Assembly: GCA_949487855.1 (NCBI GenBank) | Contig: CATAMV010000057.1 | Span: 1 to 45,354 of the forward strand | Length of the DNA stretch: 45,354 nt | Origin: Bacteroidota bacterium | Lineage (GTDB): Bacteria > Bacteroidota > Bacteroidia > Flavobacteriales > Flavobacteriaceae | Direction: 5' to 3' | Shown here: one piece after another, positions 14,156-22,122 of the stretch | How positions within the stretch are numbered: the stretch's first letter is position 1 | Layout: every line of letters begins with the position of its first letter | Made by a program: the position numbers and the translations under genes | The notes under the pieces: generated by a model | Databases searched by the model: none | What the model saw: only the letters and a program-made list of their open reading frames with translations | Told to the model about the DNA's origin: nothing

Positions 14156-15670
14156 ATGTCTTTTGACTGGATAACCGTCTTAGTACCAATTTCCATATTT
14201 CTTATGGTAGTGTATGCGATATGCCTTATTCTTGTTTTTTTGTATGCGCTTAGTCAGTTGAGCTTGCTGATGAATTACATCCGTCAAAAAAGCAAGAAGA
14301 AAGCAGATGCTGTTTTTAATCTAAACAATCCCGAAGAAGTTCCTTTTGTTACCATTCAATTGCCCGTTTATAACGAGCTATATGTAATTGAGCGCTTGTT
14401 GGATTTTGTTTCTAAAATAACATATCCAAAAGAAAAATTGGAAGTTCAAGTTTTAGATGACTCTACAGATGAATCTGTAGAAATAACATCAAAAAAAATT
14501 GCATCTCTTTGCGGCGATGGCCACAACATTATTCACATACGACGCGCATCGCGGGAAGGGTTTAAAGCAGGTGCATTAAAAGAAGGATTGAAAACAGCTA
14601 AAGGCGAATTTATTGCCATTTTTGACGCAGATTTCACCCCTAAAAAAGATTGGTTGCTACAAACAATTCCTTATTTTAAAAGTGATAAAATTGGCGTAGT
14701 TCAAACACGCTGGGGGCACATTAATCGAAATTACTCTATACTTACCAAAGTGCAAGCATTTGCTCTTGATATGCACTTTACTCTAGAACAAGTAGGCCGA
14801 AATTACGGAGGGCATTTTATGAACTTTAACGGTACTGCAGGGGTTTGGCGTAAAACCTGTATCGAAGATGCTGGGAACTGGGAAGGCGATACACTAACCG
14901 AAGACTTGGACTTAAGCTATCGGGCACAACTTAAAGGTTGGAAGTTTAAGTATTTAGAAGATGTTGAAACTCCTGCAGAGCTTCCTGTGGTAATGAGTGC
15001 AATTCGATCGCAGCAATTTCGTTGGAACAAGGGTGGAGCTGAAAATTTCCAAAAAATGATTCATAAAGTGTTCCGCACACCAGATCTAGCCCTAAAAACG
15101 CGTCTTCACGCAATTATGCACTTGTTAAATAGTACCATGTTTTTGTCGGTGCTTACGCTGGCCATACTAAGTATTCCAATGCTGTATATCAAAAATGAAT
15201 ATGGACATTTTAGCTGGTTCTTTAATATCACCAGCTTGTTTATTGTAAGTACTGTAATCTTCTTTGTTTGCTATTGGTTTACCTACAAACGCCTCCATGG
15301 AGGTGGTTTTGTCAACTTTATAGAATTTAGTAAAAGCTTTGTGACGTTTTACGCTGTTGCCATGGGATTTTCGGTGCATAATTCTAAAGCTGTTTTAGAA
15401 GGACATCGTGGAAAGCGCAGCGATTTTGTGCGAACACCAAAATTTAATCTTGCTAACTTCAAAGACAACTTTAAGTCAAACAAATACATTCAAAAGAACA
15501 TCTCTAAAAACACATTGTTAGAAGCGTTTATGATGTTGTATTTTCTTTTTGGCATGACAAGTGCATTCTTTGTTGGGAATGATGGAGATTTTGGACTATT
15601 CCCTTTTCACTTATTGCTGTTTATAGGATTTGGTTTTATGGCATACAGTTCAATAAAAAACCGCATTTGA
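14156..15670 (+). CDS. Processive family 2 glycosyltransferase (cellulose-synthase-like)
   Basis: The 504-residue inner membrane protein has an N-terminal transmembrane helix (about residues 8-33) and a cytoplasmic GT-A domain (about 50-290). Four or five C-terminal helices follow. The catalytic signature is complete: VLDDSTDES (UDP-sugar binding), IFDADF (DxD), TEDLDLSYR (TED catalytic base), and QQFRW (the QxxRW product-binding motif of processive enzymes). It probably transfers sugars from a nucleotide sugar to a growing polysaccharide or lipid; the sugar cannot be deduced. I chose the ATG of MSFDW because the longer ORF start lies inside a promoter. It stands alone on the plus strand and converges on rluB. 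Confidence 0.93.
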   Translation: MSFDWITVLVPISIFLMVVYAICLILVFLYALSQLSLLMNYIRQKSKKKADAVFNLNNPEEVPFVTIQLPVYNELYVIERLLDFVSKITYPKEKLEVQVLDDSTDESVEITSKKIASLCGDGHNIIHIRRASREGFKAGALKEGLKTAKGEFIAIFDADFTPKKDWLLQTIPYFKSDKIGVVQTRWGHINRNYSILTKVQAFALDMHFTLEQVGRNYGGHFMNFNGTAGVWRKTCIEDAGNWEGDTLTEDLDLSYRAQLKGWKFKYLEDVETPAELPVVMSAIRSQQFRWNKGGAENFQKMIHKVFRTPDLALKTRLHAIMHLLNSTMFLSVLTLAILSIPMLYIKNEYGHFSWFFNITSLFIVSTVIFFVCYWFTYKRLHGGGFVNFIEFSKSFVTFYAVAMGFSVHNSKAVLEGHRGKRSDFVRTPKFNLANFKDNFKSNKYIQKNISKNTLLEAFMMLYFLFGMTSAFFVGNDGDFGLFPFHLLLFIGFGFMAYSSIKNRI

Positions 15671-15671
15671 A

Positions 15672-16412
15672 CTACAATATTTTTAGTTGCTGTACTTCGC
15701 TTTGCGATAAATGACGCCAATGTCCACGAGGTAAATCTTTCTTGGTCAGTCCAGCAAATAAAACCCTGTCAAGCGTTATAACTTCATAACCCAAGTGTTC
15801 AAAAATACGGCGTACAATACGGTTCTTTCCCGAATGAAGCGCAATGCCAACTTCTCTTTTTGAAGCTCCATGTACAAAACTCACTTCATCGGCTTTTATA
15901 GCACCATCATCTAAAGTGATACCACTTTTAATTTGTTGTAAATGTTGCCCGCTAACTGTTTTATCAAGTACAACGTGGTACAATTTTTTGACCCCAGTAC
16001 TTGGGTGTGTAAGCTTTTTTGCTAAGTCGCCATCGTTAGTAAAAAGTAACAATCCCGTAGTTGGACGATCAAGTCTTCCCACTGGCACTATGCGTGATTT
16101 TGTTGCATTTGAAATCAGATCCATGACTGTTTTGCGGGCTTTTTCGTCACGGGTGGTGGTAATAAAACCTTTAGGCTTGTTCAACAAAACGTATTCTGGT
16201 TTTTCAGCTTGGAGTCGCTGACCATCAAAATGTACTACGTCTGTGGGCTTTACTTTATAGCCAAGTTCAGTCATAACCTTATTATTAACCTTTACAGATC
16301 CCAACGTAATGTGCATATCCGCTTCGCGTCTAGAACATATCCCCGCATGGGCGATAAATTTATTTAACCGAATCCCTACTTGAGTATTTTTTGAATTTTC
16401 TTTTTTCATCAA
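15672..16412 (-). CDS. rluB: RluB/RsuA-family pseudouridine synthase
   Basis: The 246-residue protein would isomerise a uridine to pseudouridine in rRNA. An N-terminal S4 RNA-binding domain (RLNKFIAHAGICSRREADMHITLGSVKVN, about residues 18-75) precedes the catalytic domain. This has the diagnostic motif VPVGRLDRPTTGLLLFTNDG with the catalytic Asp, then KLYHVVLDK and the C-terminal GKNRIVRRIFEHLGYEV. The family is sure, but the target site (23S U2605 for RluB versus other RsuA-type sites) cannot be fixed from sequence. A second ATG follows the first directly. It ends 1 bp from the convergent GT2 gene. Confidence 0.9.
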   Translation of the reverse strand: MMKKENSKNTQVGIRLNKFIAHAGICSRREADMHITLGSVKVNNKVMTELGYKVKPTDVVHFDGQRLQAEKPEYVLLNKPKGFITTTRDEKARKTVMDLISNATKSRIVPVGRLDRPTTGLLLFTNDGDLAKKLTHPSTGVKKLYHVVLDKTVSGQHLQQIKSGITLDDGAIKADEVSFVHGASKREVGIALHSGKNRIVRRIFEHLGYEVITLDRVLFAGLTKKDLPRGHWRHLSQSEVQQLKIL

Positions 16413-16468
16413 TTTTATATTTCTCCGCTAATTGAAGACGTCCAAACGGATGTGCAAAAGTAAGAAGC

Positions 16469-17356
16469 CTAAGCGGTTAAGCGCAATAAAGGTAAACTTA
16501 TTATGCCCAACAAAATAATAAGCCGTACGAATTGAAGTAATAATCCCATATGACGCGTAGTTCGAACACGCCAAAGCAATACCCAGAGAAACAAAAGCGA
16601 AATGGCTGCAAGAATAAAATAATATCCCATGGCGTTTAGGTCAAAAAAGGCACGTAGTAATGCAACAACCAAAAGGGCACAAAAAATAAGGACACTGATC
16701 AGTTGTTTTGTCTTACGCTCCCCCCAAACTACTGGAAATGTTTTGTAATTCTGTACCATATCCCCTTTAATATTGTAAAGGTCTTTTACGAATTCTCGAA
16801 TACTTACAAGAGTGTATAAATAAGCTGCGTGTGTCAAAATTTCTATAGAAAAATTATTGAAGTAAACCGTAATAGCAAAGAATGGCAAGACCGTAAGCAA
16901 CGTGCTGGTAAGCGTTCCAAACCAAAGATCGCGCTTTAATAATGACGAATACAAAAACATGGCAACCATGTAAGATGTAAAAAACAACACCGCACGAAAG
17001 GATACATAACTCGCTACCAAAAGGGCTAAAATGGAACACGCAAAATACACTCCAAGTTTTGTTTTGGCAGAGATGTGACGCTCCAATAGTGTTTTTTCTG
17101 GGCGGTTAATAAGGTCCTTTTCTTCGTCAAAAAAGGCGTTAAAAATATAGCCGCCAGAAACACTAAATCCTGTTGCAAATACAATGAGCCAAAGATTTAA
17201 ATCCAATAGCGTAGGAACGATTTCTTTAGATGAAAAAATAAAAACAGAAGTGAGCAACTGTGCCAGCATCAAAACCGAGACATTAATGCCACGAACCAAT
17301 GAAAACAAACCTATTACTTGCAAAAATAATTTGGTAGATGATGACGCAGCGCTCAT
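16469..17356 (-). CDS. UbiA-family prenyltransferase (GGGP-geranylgeranyltransferase-like)
   Basis: The 295-residue integral membrane protein has eight or nine predicted helices. The first prenyl-diphosphate-binding motif of the UbiA family is NAFFDEEKD (Asn73, Asp77, Asp81), and the second Asp-rich stretch is in SIREFVKDLYNIKGDM. Such proteins attach a polyprenyl chain to an aromatic or glycerol acceptor. Flavobacterial members are often labelled geranylgeranylglycerol-phosphate geranylgeranyltransferase, but the acceptor is not proven. It lies 1 bp downstream of the mevalonate kinase gene, tying it to isoprenoid supply. Confidence 0.85.
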   Translation of the reverse strand: MSAASSSTKLFLQVIGLFSLVRGINVSVLMLAQLLTSVFIFSSKEIVPTLLDLNLWLIVFATGFSVSGGYIFNAFFDEEKDLINRPEKTLLERHISAKTKLGVYFACSILALLVASYVSFRAVLFFTSYMVAMFLYSSLLKRDLWFGTLTSTLLTVLPFFAITVYFNNFSIEILTHAAYLYTLVSIREFVKDLYNIKGDMVQNYKTFPVVWGERKTKQLISVLIFCALLVVALLRAFFDLNAMGYYFILAAISLLFLWVLLWRVRTTRHMGLLLQFVRLIILLGIISLPLLRLTA

Positions 17357-17357
17357 C

Positions 17358-18287
17358 TTAAAACGTATATACGACCTCTAATTTGTGGTCCGAAAGAAGT
17401 GCTTTTGCTTTTGGTAAGTCTTGAGTAAAACCAAGAATATAGCCACCTCCGCCAGAACCGCAAAGTTTTAGGTAGTACGCGTTTGTGTCTAAGCCCGTTT
17501 TCCAAAGTTTAAGAAAACGCTTTGGAATCATGGGACCAAAGTGGTCTAAAACCACAGATGATAATTTTTTTACATCTGAAAAAAGAGCCGAAATATTACC
17601 CTTTAAAAAATGTTCAATGCAACGATCGGATATGGTAATAAATTCATCTTTCATCATTTTACGAAAAGCCGGTGCTTCAAAATTGTCTAAGAAAATAGAA
17701 ACCAATGGAGCTGTTTCGCTTGTCATCCCGCTGTCTAACAAAAATACCGCTGCTTTTCCATGTTGTGATTGAGATGGAATTCCTGTGGGTTCAATATCTG
17801 ATTTGGAATGAATTAAAATCGGAAGGCTCAAAAAACTATTCAAAGGATCAAGGCCTGAGGATTTGCCGTGGAAAAAAGACTCCATTGCAGCAAAAACAGT
17901 TTTAAGCTTGATTAGTTTAGAACGCGTTAAATTTTCTAAAACTGTTATTTTTTCAATGGCATAGCGATCATAAATTGCAGCCACTAATGCACCACTACTT
18001 CCCACGCCATACCCTTGAGGGATACTACTGTCAAAATACATACCCCGATCCAAATCAGAGTTAAGTCTGTCCAATTCAAATTGCACTAAGTCCGTTTCTA
18101 AAGTTGCAAGATGTTTTGCAAATTCTATAAGTTTTTCATTGGAAGAAATAGCCTTTTCAGATGCACGATCGTCCATACGAAGTGCACCTTTAAAGTAATT
18201 GAAAGGAATGGAAAGGCCTTTAGAGTTTTTAATGATACCATACTCTCCAAAAAGCAAAATTTTAGCGTAAAAAAGTGGTCCTTTCAC
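17358..18287 (-). CDS. Mevalonate kinase (GHMP family)
   Basis: The 309-residue GHMP kinase begins GPLFYAKILLFGEYGII, the first GHMP motif. It carries the phosphate-binding loop PQGYGVGSSGALVAAIYDRY (about residues 90-109) and a C-terminal motif LCGSGGGGYILGF that closes the active site. Together with the adjacent diphosphomevalonate decarboxylase it points to phosphorylation of mevalonate in the cytoplasmic mevalonate pathway. Phosphomevalonate kinase would be a similar-looking alternative. It is the middle gene of a minus-strand unit: mvaD ends 10 bp upstream and the UbiA gene begins 1 bp downstream. Confidence 0.85.
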   Translation of the reverse strand: MKGPLFYAKILLFGEYGIIKNSKGLSIPFNYFKGALRMDDRASEKAISSNEKLIEFAKHLATLETDLVQFELDRLNSDLDRGMYFDSSIPQGYGVGSSGALVAAIYDRYAIEKITVLENLTRSKLIKLKTVFAAMESFFHGKSSGLDPLNSFLSLPILIHSKSDIEPTGIPSQSQHGKAAVFLLDSGMTSETAPLVSIFLDNFEAPAFRKMMKDEFITISDRCIEHFLKGNISALFSDVKKLSSVVLDHFGPMIPKRFLKLWKTGLDTNAYYLKLCGSGGGGYILGFTQDLPKAKALLSDHKLEVVYTF

Positions 18288-18297
18288 AGCAACAAAC

Positions 18298-19371
18298 TTA
18301 GTACTTTTTTATTCCTGAGCCAACCCTATCGTGTACGCATTGTCTATTTTGACAAAATTGAAGCAACTCTACTTCGATAAAATGATTTACTTCCTCTGCC
18401 ACATTATTTGGGTATAACACATGAACGTTGGCGCCGGCATCAAGAGTGAAACAAACCGGGATACCTGTTTCTTTTCTGAACGACCATATTTTATTAATCA
18501 CACTAAGCGTATTTGGTTGCATCAGAATAAAATAAGGGTCTGAAGTCATCATCATCGCGTGAAGGTGCAAAGCTTCTTTTTCAACTATGGAAATAAAACC
18601 GTCTAAATCTCCTTGTTGTAAAATTGGTAAGAGTTCAGCTAGATGCGTATTCGCTTGTGCAAATCGTTGATCAGCGTATGGATGCTGATGCATCAATTTG
18701 TGCCCAAGGGTGCTACTTACTTGTTTTTGTCCTTTGTCAATTAACAATATAGCATCACAAAAATCTTTAAAAACAGAGTGAATATCATTTACAGCAACTG
18801 CGAGTAAATCCGAGGCGTCAGCTAATTTAGGATGAGATCCCCATGCCATCACAGGGCCTTGTGCACTGCGACAGGCACTTCCAGAACCCAAGCGTGCTAA
18901 AAACGATATTTTATTTATTTTTTCATTTTCGGAAAGTATGGTGAGTTGTGATTCTAAATCAACCAAACAAGCCGCTAAAGCAGCCATTGAAGAAGCAGAT
19001 GATGCAATGCCACTACTATGCGGAAATGTATTTTGGGAAGTTATCTTCAGTTGGTAGTATGCTAAAAAAGGCTGATACAATAAGATATTCGCGAAAAAAG
19101 CTTCCAGTTTTGGACGGAAACTCGGCTTTTCTTCACCTTCAAAAACTATGGAAAAAAATACTTTATTAGTAGGTTTATCAAGTGGCATAAACACCACTTC
19201 GGTTAGGGTAACAGCATTGGAAAGTGTAAAACTTAGTGAGGCATTTTTTGGCAGCTGAGGTGCTGTTTTACCCCAATATTTTATCAGTGCAATGTTACTA
19301 GGTGCTTGCCATCGGGAGGTGAAAATTTCTTTTGTGGGTTGTGCATTAATTGCAACAAAACTCTCTTCCAT
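18298..19371 (-). CDS. mvaD: Diphosphomevalonate decarboxylase
   Basis: This enzyme converts mevalonate 5-diphosphate to isopentenyl diphosphate with ATP, the last step of the mevalonate pathway. Motifs are WQAPSNIALIKYWGK near the N-terminus, the GHMP loop FPHSSGIASSASSMAALAACL with the catalytic region, GSGSACRSAQGPVMAWG, and CFTLDAGANVHVLYP near the C-terminus. The length is about 357 residues. I chose the ATG at 19371. The ORF-track start at 19380 lies in a TATATTTG promoter box, so transcription would begin almost at the chosen ATG. It is the first gene of the isoprenoid unit. Confidence 0.93.
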   Translation of the reverse strand: MEESFVAINAQPTKEIFTSRWQAPSNIALIKYWGKTAPQLPKNASLSFTLSNAVTLTEVVFMPLDKPTNKVFFSIVFEGEEKPSFRPKLEAFFANILLYQPFLAYYQLKITSQNTFPHSSGIASSASSMAALAACLVDLESQLTILSENEKINKISFLARLGSGSACRSAQGPVMAWGSHPKLADASDLLAVAVNDIHSVFKDFCDAILLIDKGQKQVSSTLGHKLMHQHPYADQRFAQANTHLAELLPILQQGDLDGFISIVEKEALHLHAMMMTSDPYFILMQPNTLSVINKIWSFRKETGIPVCFTLDAGANVHVLYPNNVAEEVNHFIEVELLQFCQNRQCVHDRVGSGIKKY

Positions 19372-19377
19372 ATCTAG

Positions 19378-19385
19378 CAAATATA
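19378..19385 (-). promoter_or_regulatory. -7 promoter box for mvaD
   Basis: TATATTTG on the minus strand ends 6 nt before the mvaD ATG at 19371. The expected transcription start falls within a few bases of the start codon, so the mRNA may be nearly leaderless. No TTG is found at the ideal -33 spacing. Confidence 0.45.
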
Positions 19386-19443
19386 CAACCTATAGTTTTC
19401 TGATGCTGATGTTAGCAGCAGTTGAAACATTATTGCTGTTTTT

Positions 19444-19650
19444 TTGAAATCCTCAACCTATAAAATTTATTTTCAAAAATCTGGTGCATTTGAAATCGCA
19501 ATATTTAACATGCTAGGTAGTCAAATTAAAAGAATTGATAGCAATTTTAACAAAAACCAGATACTTTATTTAAACTTGGAAAGAGGAGTTTATTTAATAA
19601 ATATAAAAGAAAGTCAGCATTCTACAACTTACAAAATGCCTGAATATTAA
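19444..19650 (+). pseudogene. Orphan T9SS type A sorting-domain remnant
   Basis: The 68-residue frame (TTG start in the track) reads like the final part of a type IX secretion C-terminal sorting domain: FEIAIFNMLGSQIKRID (family pattern 'i.iyN.lGq.v'), then LNLERGVYLINIKESQHSTTYKM (pattern 'l..GvYlv.i....k'). No passenger protein exists upstream. The stretch where the domain normally has YPNP reads NIIAVFLKSST, preceded by an in-frame TGA. It is most simply the residue of a deleted secreted protein gene between mvaD and the nifU-like gene. It is too short and degenerate to be a functional gene. Confidence 0.6.
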
Positions 19651-19688
19651 CCACTGCTTATTATTGGAGAAAGGCTACAGCTTAACTT

Positions 19689-19922
19689 TTAAGCCTCGAC
19701 ATTCACCACTTCCTGAATTTCGGGAGCGTATTTTTTAATGGTAAGTTCGACCCCTTGCTTTAAGGTCATTTGGTTTACGGAGCAGCCTACACAAGCACCT
19801 AACAATTGTACTTTTACCGTTTGTTCTTCAACACCCAAAAGTGCAATATCGCCACCGTCAGATTTTAAGAAAGGTCTGATTTCCTCAAGGGCTTGCTCTA
19901 TTCGTTGATTTAGGTCACTCAT
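19689..19922 (-). CDS. NifU C-terminal-domain Fe-S scaffold protein
   Basis: The 77-residue protein is a stand-alone NifU C-terminal (Nfu) domain: RIEQALEEIRPFLKSDGGDIALLGVE, then the cluster-binding motif GACVGCSVNQMTLKQGVE with the CxxC pair, and a short tail. It would hold a 4Fe-4S cluster and hand it to target proteins. It follows the Mrp-type carrier gene after 3 bp, and the two Fe-S trafficking proteins are very likely co-transcribed and act together. Confidence 0.93.
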   Translation of the reverse strand: MSDLNQRIEQALEEIRPFLKSDGGDIALLGVEEQTVKVQLLGACVGCSVNQMTLKQGVELTIKKYAPEIQEVVNVEA

Positions 19923-19925
19923 AGC

Positions 19926-21068
19926 TTACTTTTTAGTAACGGCAGCACAACCCGCCATTGTTGTTATTTTAATTGCCTCAGTGGGTGGCAAATGTTCGTT
20001 ACGGGATACAACTTCTTGAACCACTTCTCTGGTCACTTTGGTTAAGGCATCGGCAACAGCTGTGTTTTCCTGCATTGACGCTGGACGCCCAATGTCCCCC
20101 GCCTCACGAATACTTTGTACCAAAGGGAGCTCACCCAAAAATGGCACATCCAAATCGGCAGCCAAATAGCGGGCACCCGCTTTTCCAAATATATAATATT
20201 TGTTATTCGGAAGCTCCTCAGGAGTAAAATACGCCATATTTTCTATAACACCCAATACAGGTACTTGAATATTTTCTTGCTGGAACATCGCAACTCCTTT
20301 TTTAGCATCTGAAAGCGCAACCGTTTGAGGTGTGCTTACCACAACCGCTCCAGTTATGGGTAACGACTGCATAATACTCAAATGTATATCCCCCGTTCCA
20401 GGTGGCAAGTCAATTAGCAAAAAGTCAAGTTCGCCCCAAGCGGCATCAAAAATCATTTGATTCAAGGCCTTTGCAGCCATAGGGCCACGCCAAATTACAG
20501 CTTGATCTGGTTTTGTGAAAAATCCAATGGATAACAATTTGACACCGAAATTTTCTACAGGAACCATCTTAGACACTCCATCGATATTTTTTGCTAACGG
20601 TTTTTCGTTTGCCACATCAAACATCAGTGGCATGGATGGCCCGTAAATATCTGCATCCAAAACGCCAACTTTAAAACCCATGTTGGCTAATGAAACAGCC
20701 AAGTTTGCCGTAACAGTAGATTTTCCAACACCACCCTTTCCAGATGCAACTGCAACAATGTTTTGAATTCCTGGAATAGGTTTTCCTTTAATGAGATTGG
20801 CATTTTGTTTTTTCGCTGGTGCGTTTACCGTAATATTTACCTTAATTTTTGCCTTTTCATATACCTCGTCATGAATGGCTTTCATTATGGAAACCTCTAC
20901 TTTTTTCTTGGCTTGTAGGGCTGGATTGGTCATGACAATATCCACCACAACCTCATCACCAAAAATATGGATGTTTTTTACCGCATTGGCTTCCATCAAA
21001 TTTTTACCCTCACCGGGCAAACTAATGGATGTCAATGCCTTTTCGATTGCGGAACGTGTAATTTTCAT
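19926..21068 (-). CDS. Mrp/ApbC family Fe-S cluster carrier ATPase
   Basis: The 380-residue protein combines an N-terminal DUF59 (MIP18-like) domain (residues 1-80) with a P-loop NTPase of the Mrp/Nbp35 family. The deviant Walker A motif is SGKGGVGKSTVTANLA (about 107-122), followed by VLDADIYGPS (switch I) and DLPPGTGDIHLS (Walker B region). Near the C-terminus comes AGCAAV; the usual CxxC of the Nbp35 group is not clear. The family carries Fe-S clusters to apoproteins in the cytoplasm. The nifU-like gene follows at once. The symbol mrp/apbC is used for such genes, but I leave it empty. Confidence 0.92.
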   Translation of the reverse strand: MKITRSAIEKALTSISLPGEGKNLMEANAVKNIHIFGDEVVVDIVMTNPALQAKKKVEVSIMKAIHDEVYEKAKIKVNITVNAPAKKQNANLIKGKPIPGIQNIVAVASGKGGVGKSTVTANLAVSLANMGFKVGVLDADIYGPSMPLMFDVANEKPLAKNIDGVSKMVPVENFGVKLLSIGFFTKPDQAVIWRGPMAAKALNQMIFDAAWGELDFLLIDLPPGTGDIHLSIMQSLPITGAVVVSTPQTVALSDAKKGVAMFQQENIQVPVLGVIENMAYFTPEELPNNKYYIFGKAGARYLAADLDVPFLGELPLVQSIREAGDIGRPASMQENTAVADALTKVTREVVQEVVSRNEHLPPTEAIKITTMAGCAAVTKK

Positions 21069-21116
21069 TTAATCTAAATAAGGATACAAATATAGGGCTT
21101 AGGACTTATATACCAC

Positions 21117-21440
21117 CTATTCGTTTGGAAGCCAGAGTGCTGTTTCAAAATCTTGAATTTGGTCATCAATAACAATATGCCCTTCAGACTCTAAAAGCTG
21201 CTGCATGGTGTTCATCCCACCAAAATGATGCTTCCCCGTGAGCACACCATTTCGGTTTACAACACGGTGGGCAGGAACGTCGCCCAAAGCATGAGCCCTG
21301 TTCATGGCATAGCCTACCGTTCTTGCACTACGCGCAGCACCCAAAAAACGAGCAATAGCTCCGTAGGTTGTTACTTTTCCGTAAGGCACTTGCCGTACCA
21401 CTTCATATACACGTTCAAAAAAATCATGCTGTTGGGACAT
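21117..21440 (-). CDS. Alkyltransferase-like (ATL) protein, MGMT family without active-site Cys
   Basis: The 107-residue protein is a stand-alone copy of the DNA-binding domain of O6-alkylguanine-DNA alkyltransferase: VYEVVRQVPYGKVTTYGAIARFLG (helix-turn-helix), ARTVGYAMNR with the Arg finger, and the active-site block. The methyl-accepting motif PCHRV is PAHRV here (Ala57), so it cannot repair DNA by alkyl transfer. Known ATL proteins bind O6-alkylguanine and recruit nucleotide excision repair, and I infer that role here. Its 5' end overlaps the 3' end of trmB by 17 bp on the same strand. Confidence 0.92.
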   Translation of the reverse strand: MSQQHDFFERVYEVVRQVPYGKVTTYGAIARFLGAARSARTVGYAMNRAHALGDVPAHRVVNRNGVLTGKHHFGGMNTMQQLLESEGHIVIDDQIQDFETALWLPNE

Positions 21441-22113
21441 CTGTAGGAAATGAGAATTTTAGATACGTTATGGGGATTTCTTGGTCCCGGTATTGCTGCT
21501 CATAAAACGTTTGAATGTCAATGACATCTTTCGGCGCGTGAACATATTGATATACATCGTGGTGTGCCATTATGGGAGTAATGCCCAAACCGTCTAAAAC
21601 ACCAAGCGTGTAGCCATGTAAAAATGCAGAATCGGTTTTTAAGTGTACAATACCTTTAGGTTTTAGTACTTGTTGGTAACGATGTAAAAAAGCAAGGTTA
21701 GTCAATCGATGATGAGTGCGTTTAAACTTATATTGCGGATCGGGGAACGTAATCCAAATTTCTGAAACTTCATTTTTAGTAAAAACGTATTCTAAAAGTT
21801 CAATTTGAGTACGGATAAAAGCTACGTTTTGTAAGCCTTCTTCCAGTGCTGTTTTTGCGCCACGCCAAAATCTTGCCCCCTTTATGTCAATGCCAATATA
21901 ATTCAAATTCGGATTTCTACGCGCAAGTCCAACGGTATATTCGCCTTTGCCGCAACCAAGCTCCAACACAATAGGGTTATTGTTATCAAAATAGGAGTTC
22001 CAGTTGCCTAAATGAGAAAATTTTGCAGAAAACAAGTCCTCGCGAGTAGGCTGAATAACATTCGCAAACGACTCGTTTTCTTTAAAGCGTTTTAATTTGT
22101 TTTTACTTCCCAA
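21424..22113 (-). CDS. trmB: tRNA (guanine-N7-)-methyltransferase TrmB
   Basis: This is a 229-residue SAM-dependent enzyme that makes m7G46 in tRNA. The Rossmann motif I is IVLELGCGKGEYTVGLA (about residues 50-66), followed by NYIGIDIKGARFWRGAKTA. The family-specific IWITFPDPQYKFKRTHHRLT contains the catalytic Asp of the 'FPDPwpKkrH' motif, and the C-terminal block has LKTDSAFLHGYTLGVL. The length is normal. It sits between the histidine kinase gene (9-bp gap) and the ATL gene (17-bp overlap). Confidence 0.95.
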   Translation of the reverse strand: MGSKNKLKRFKENESFANVIQPTREDLFSAKFSHLGNWNSYFDNNNPIVLELGCGKGEYTVGLARRNPNLNYIGIDIKGARFWRGAKTALEEGLQNVAFIRTQIELLEYVFTKNEVSEIWITFPDPQYKFKRTHHRLTNLAFLHRYQQVLKPKGIVHLKTDSAFLHGYTLGVLDGLGITPIMAHHDVYQYVHAPKDVIDIQTFYEQQYRDQEIPITYLKFSFPTDVPTA

Positions 22114-22122
22114 AACATCTAA

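Noticed and set aside
21117-21440. Catalytic methylated-DNA-cysteine methyltransferase (ogt)
   Set aside because: The acceptor cysteine is replaced by alanine in PAHRV and the protein lacks the N-terminal domain, so it is called an ATL protein instead.
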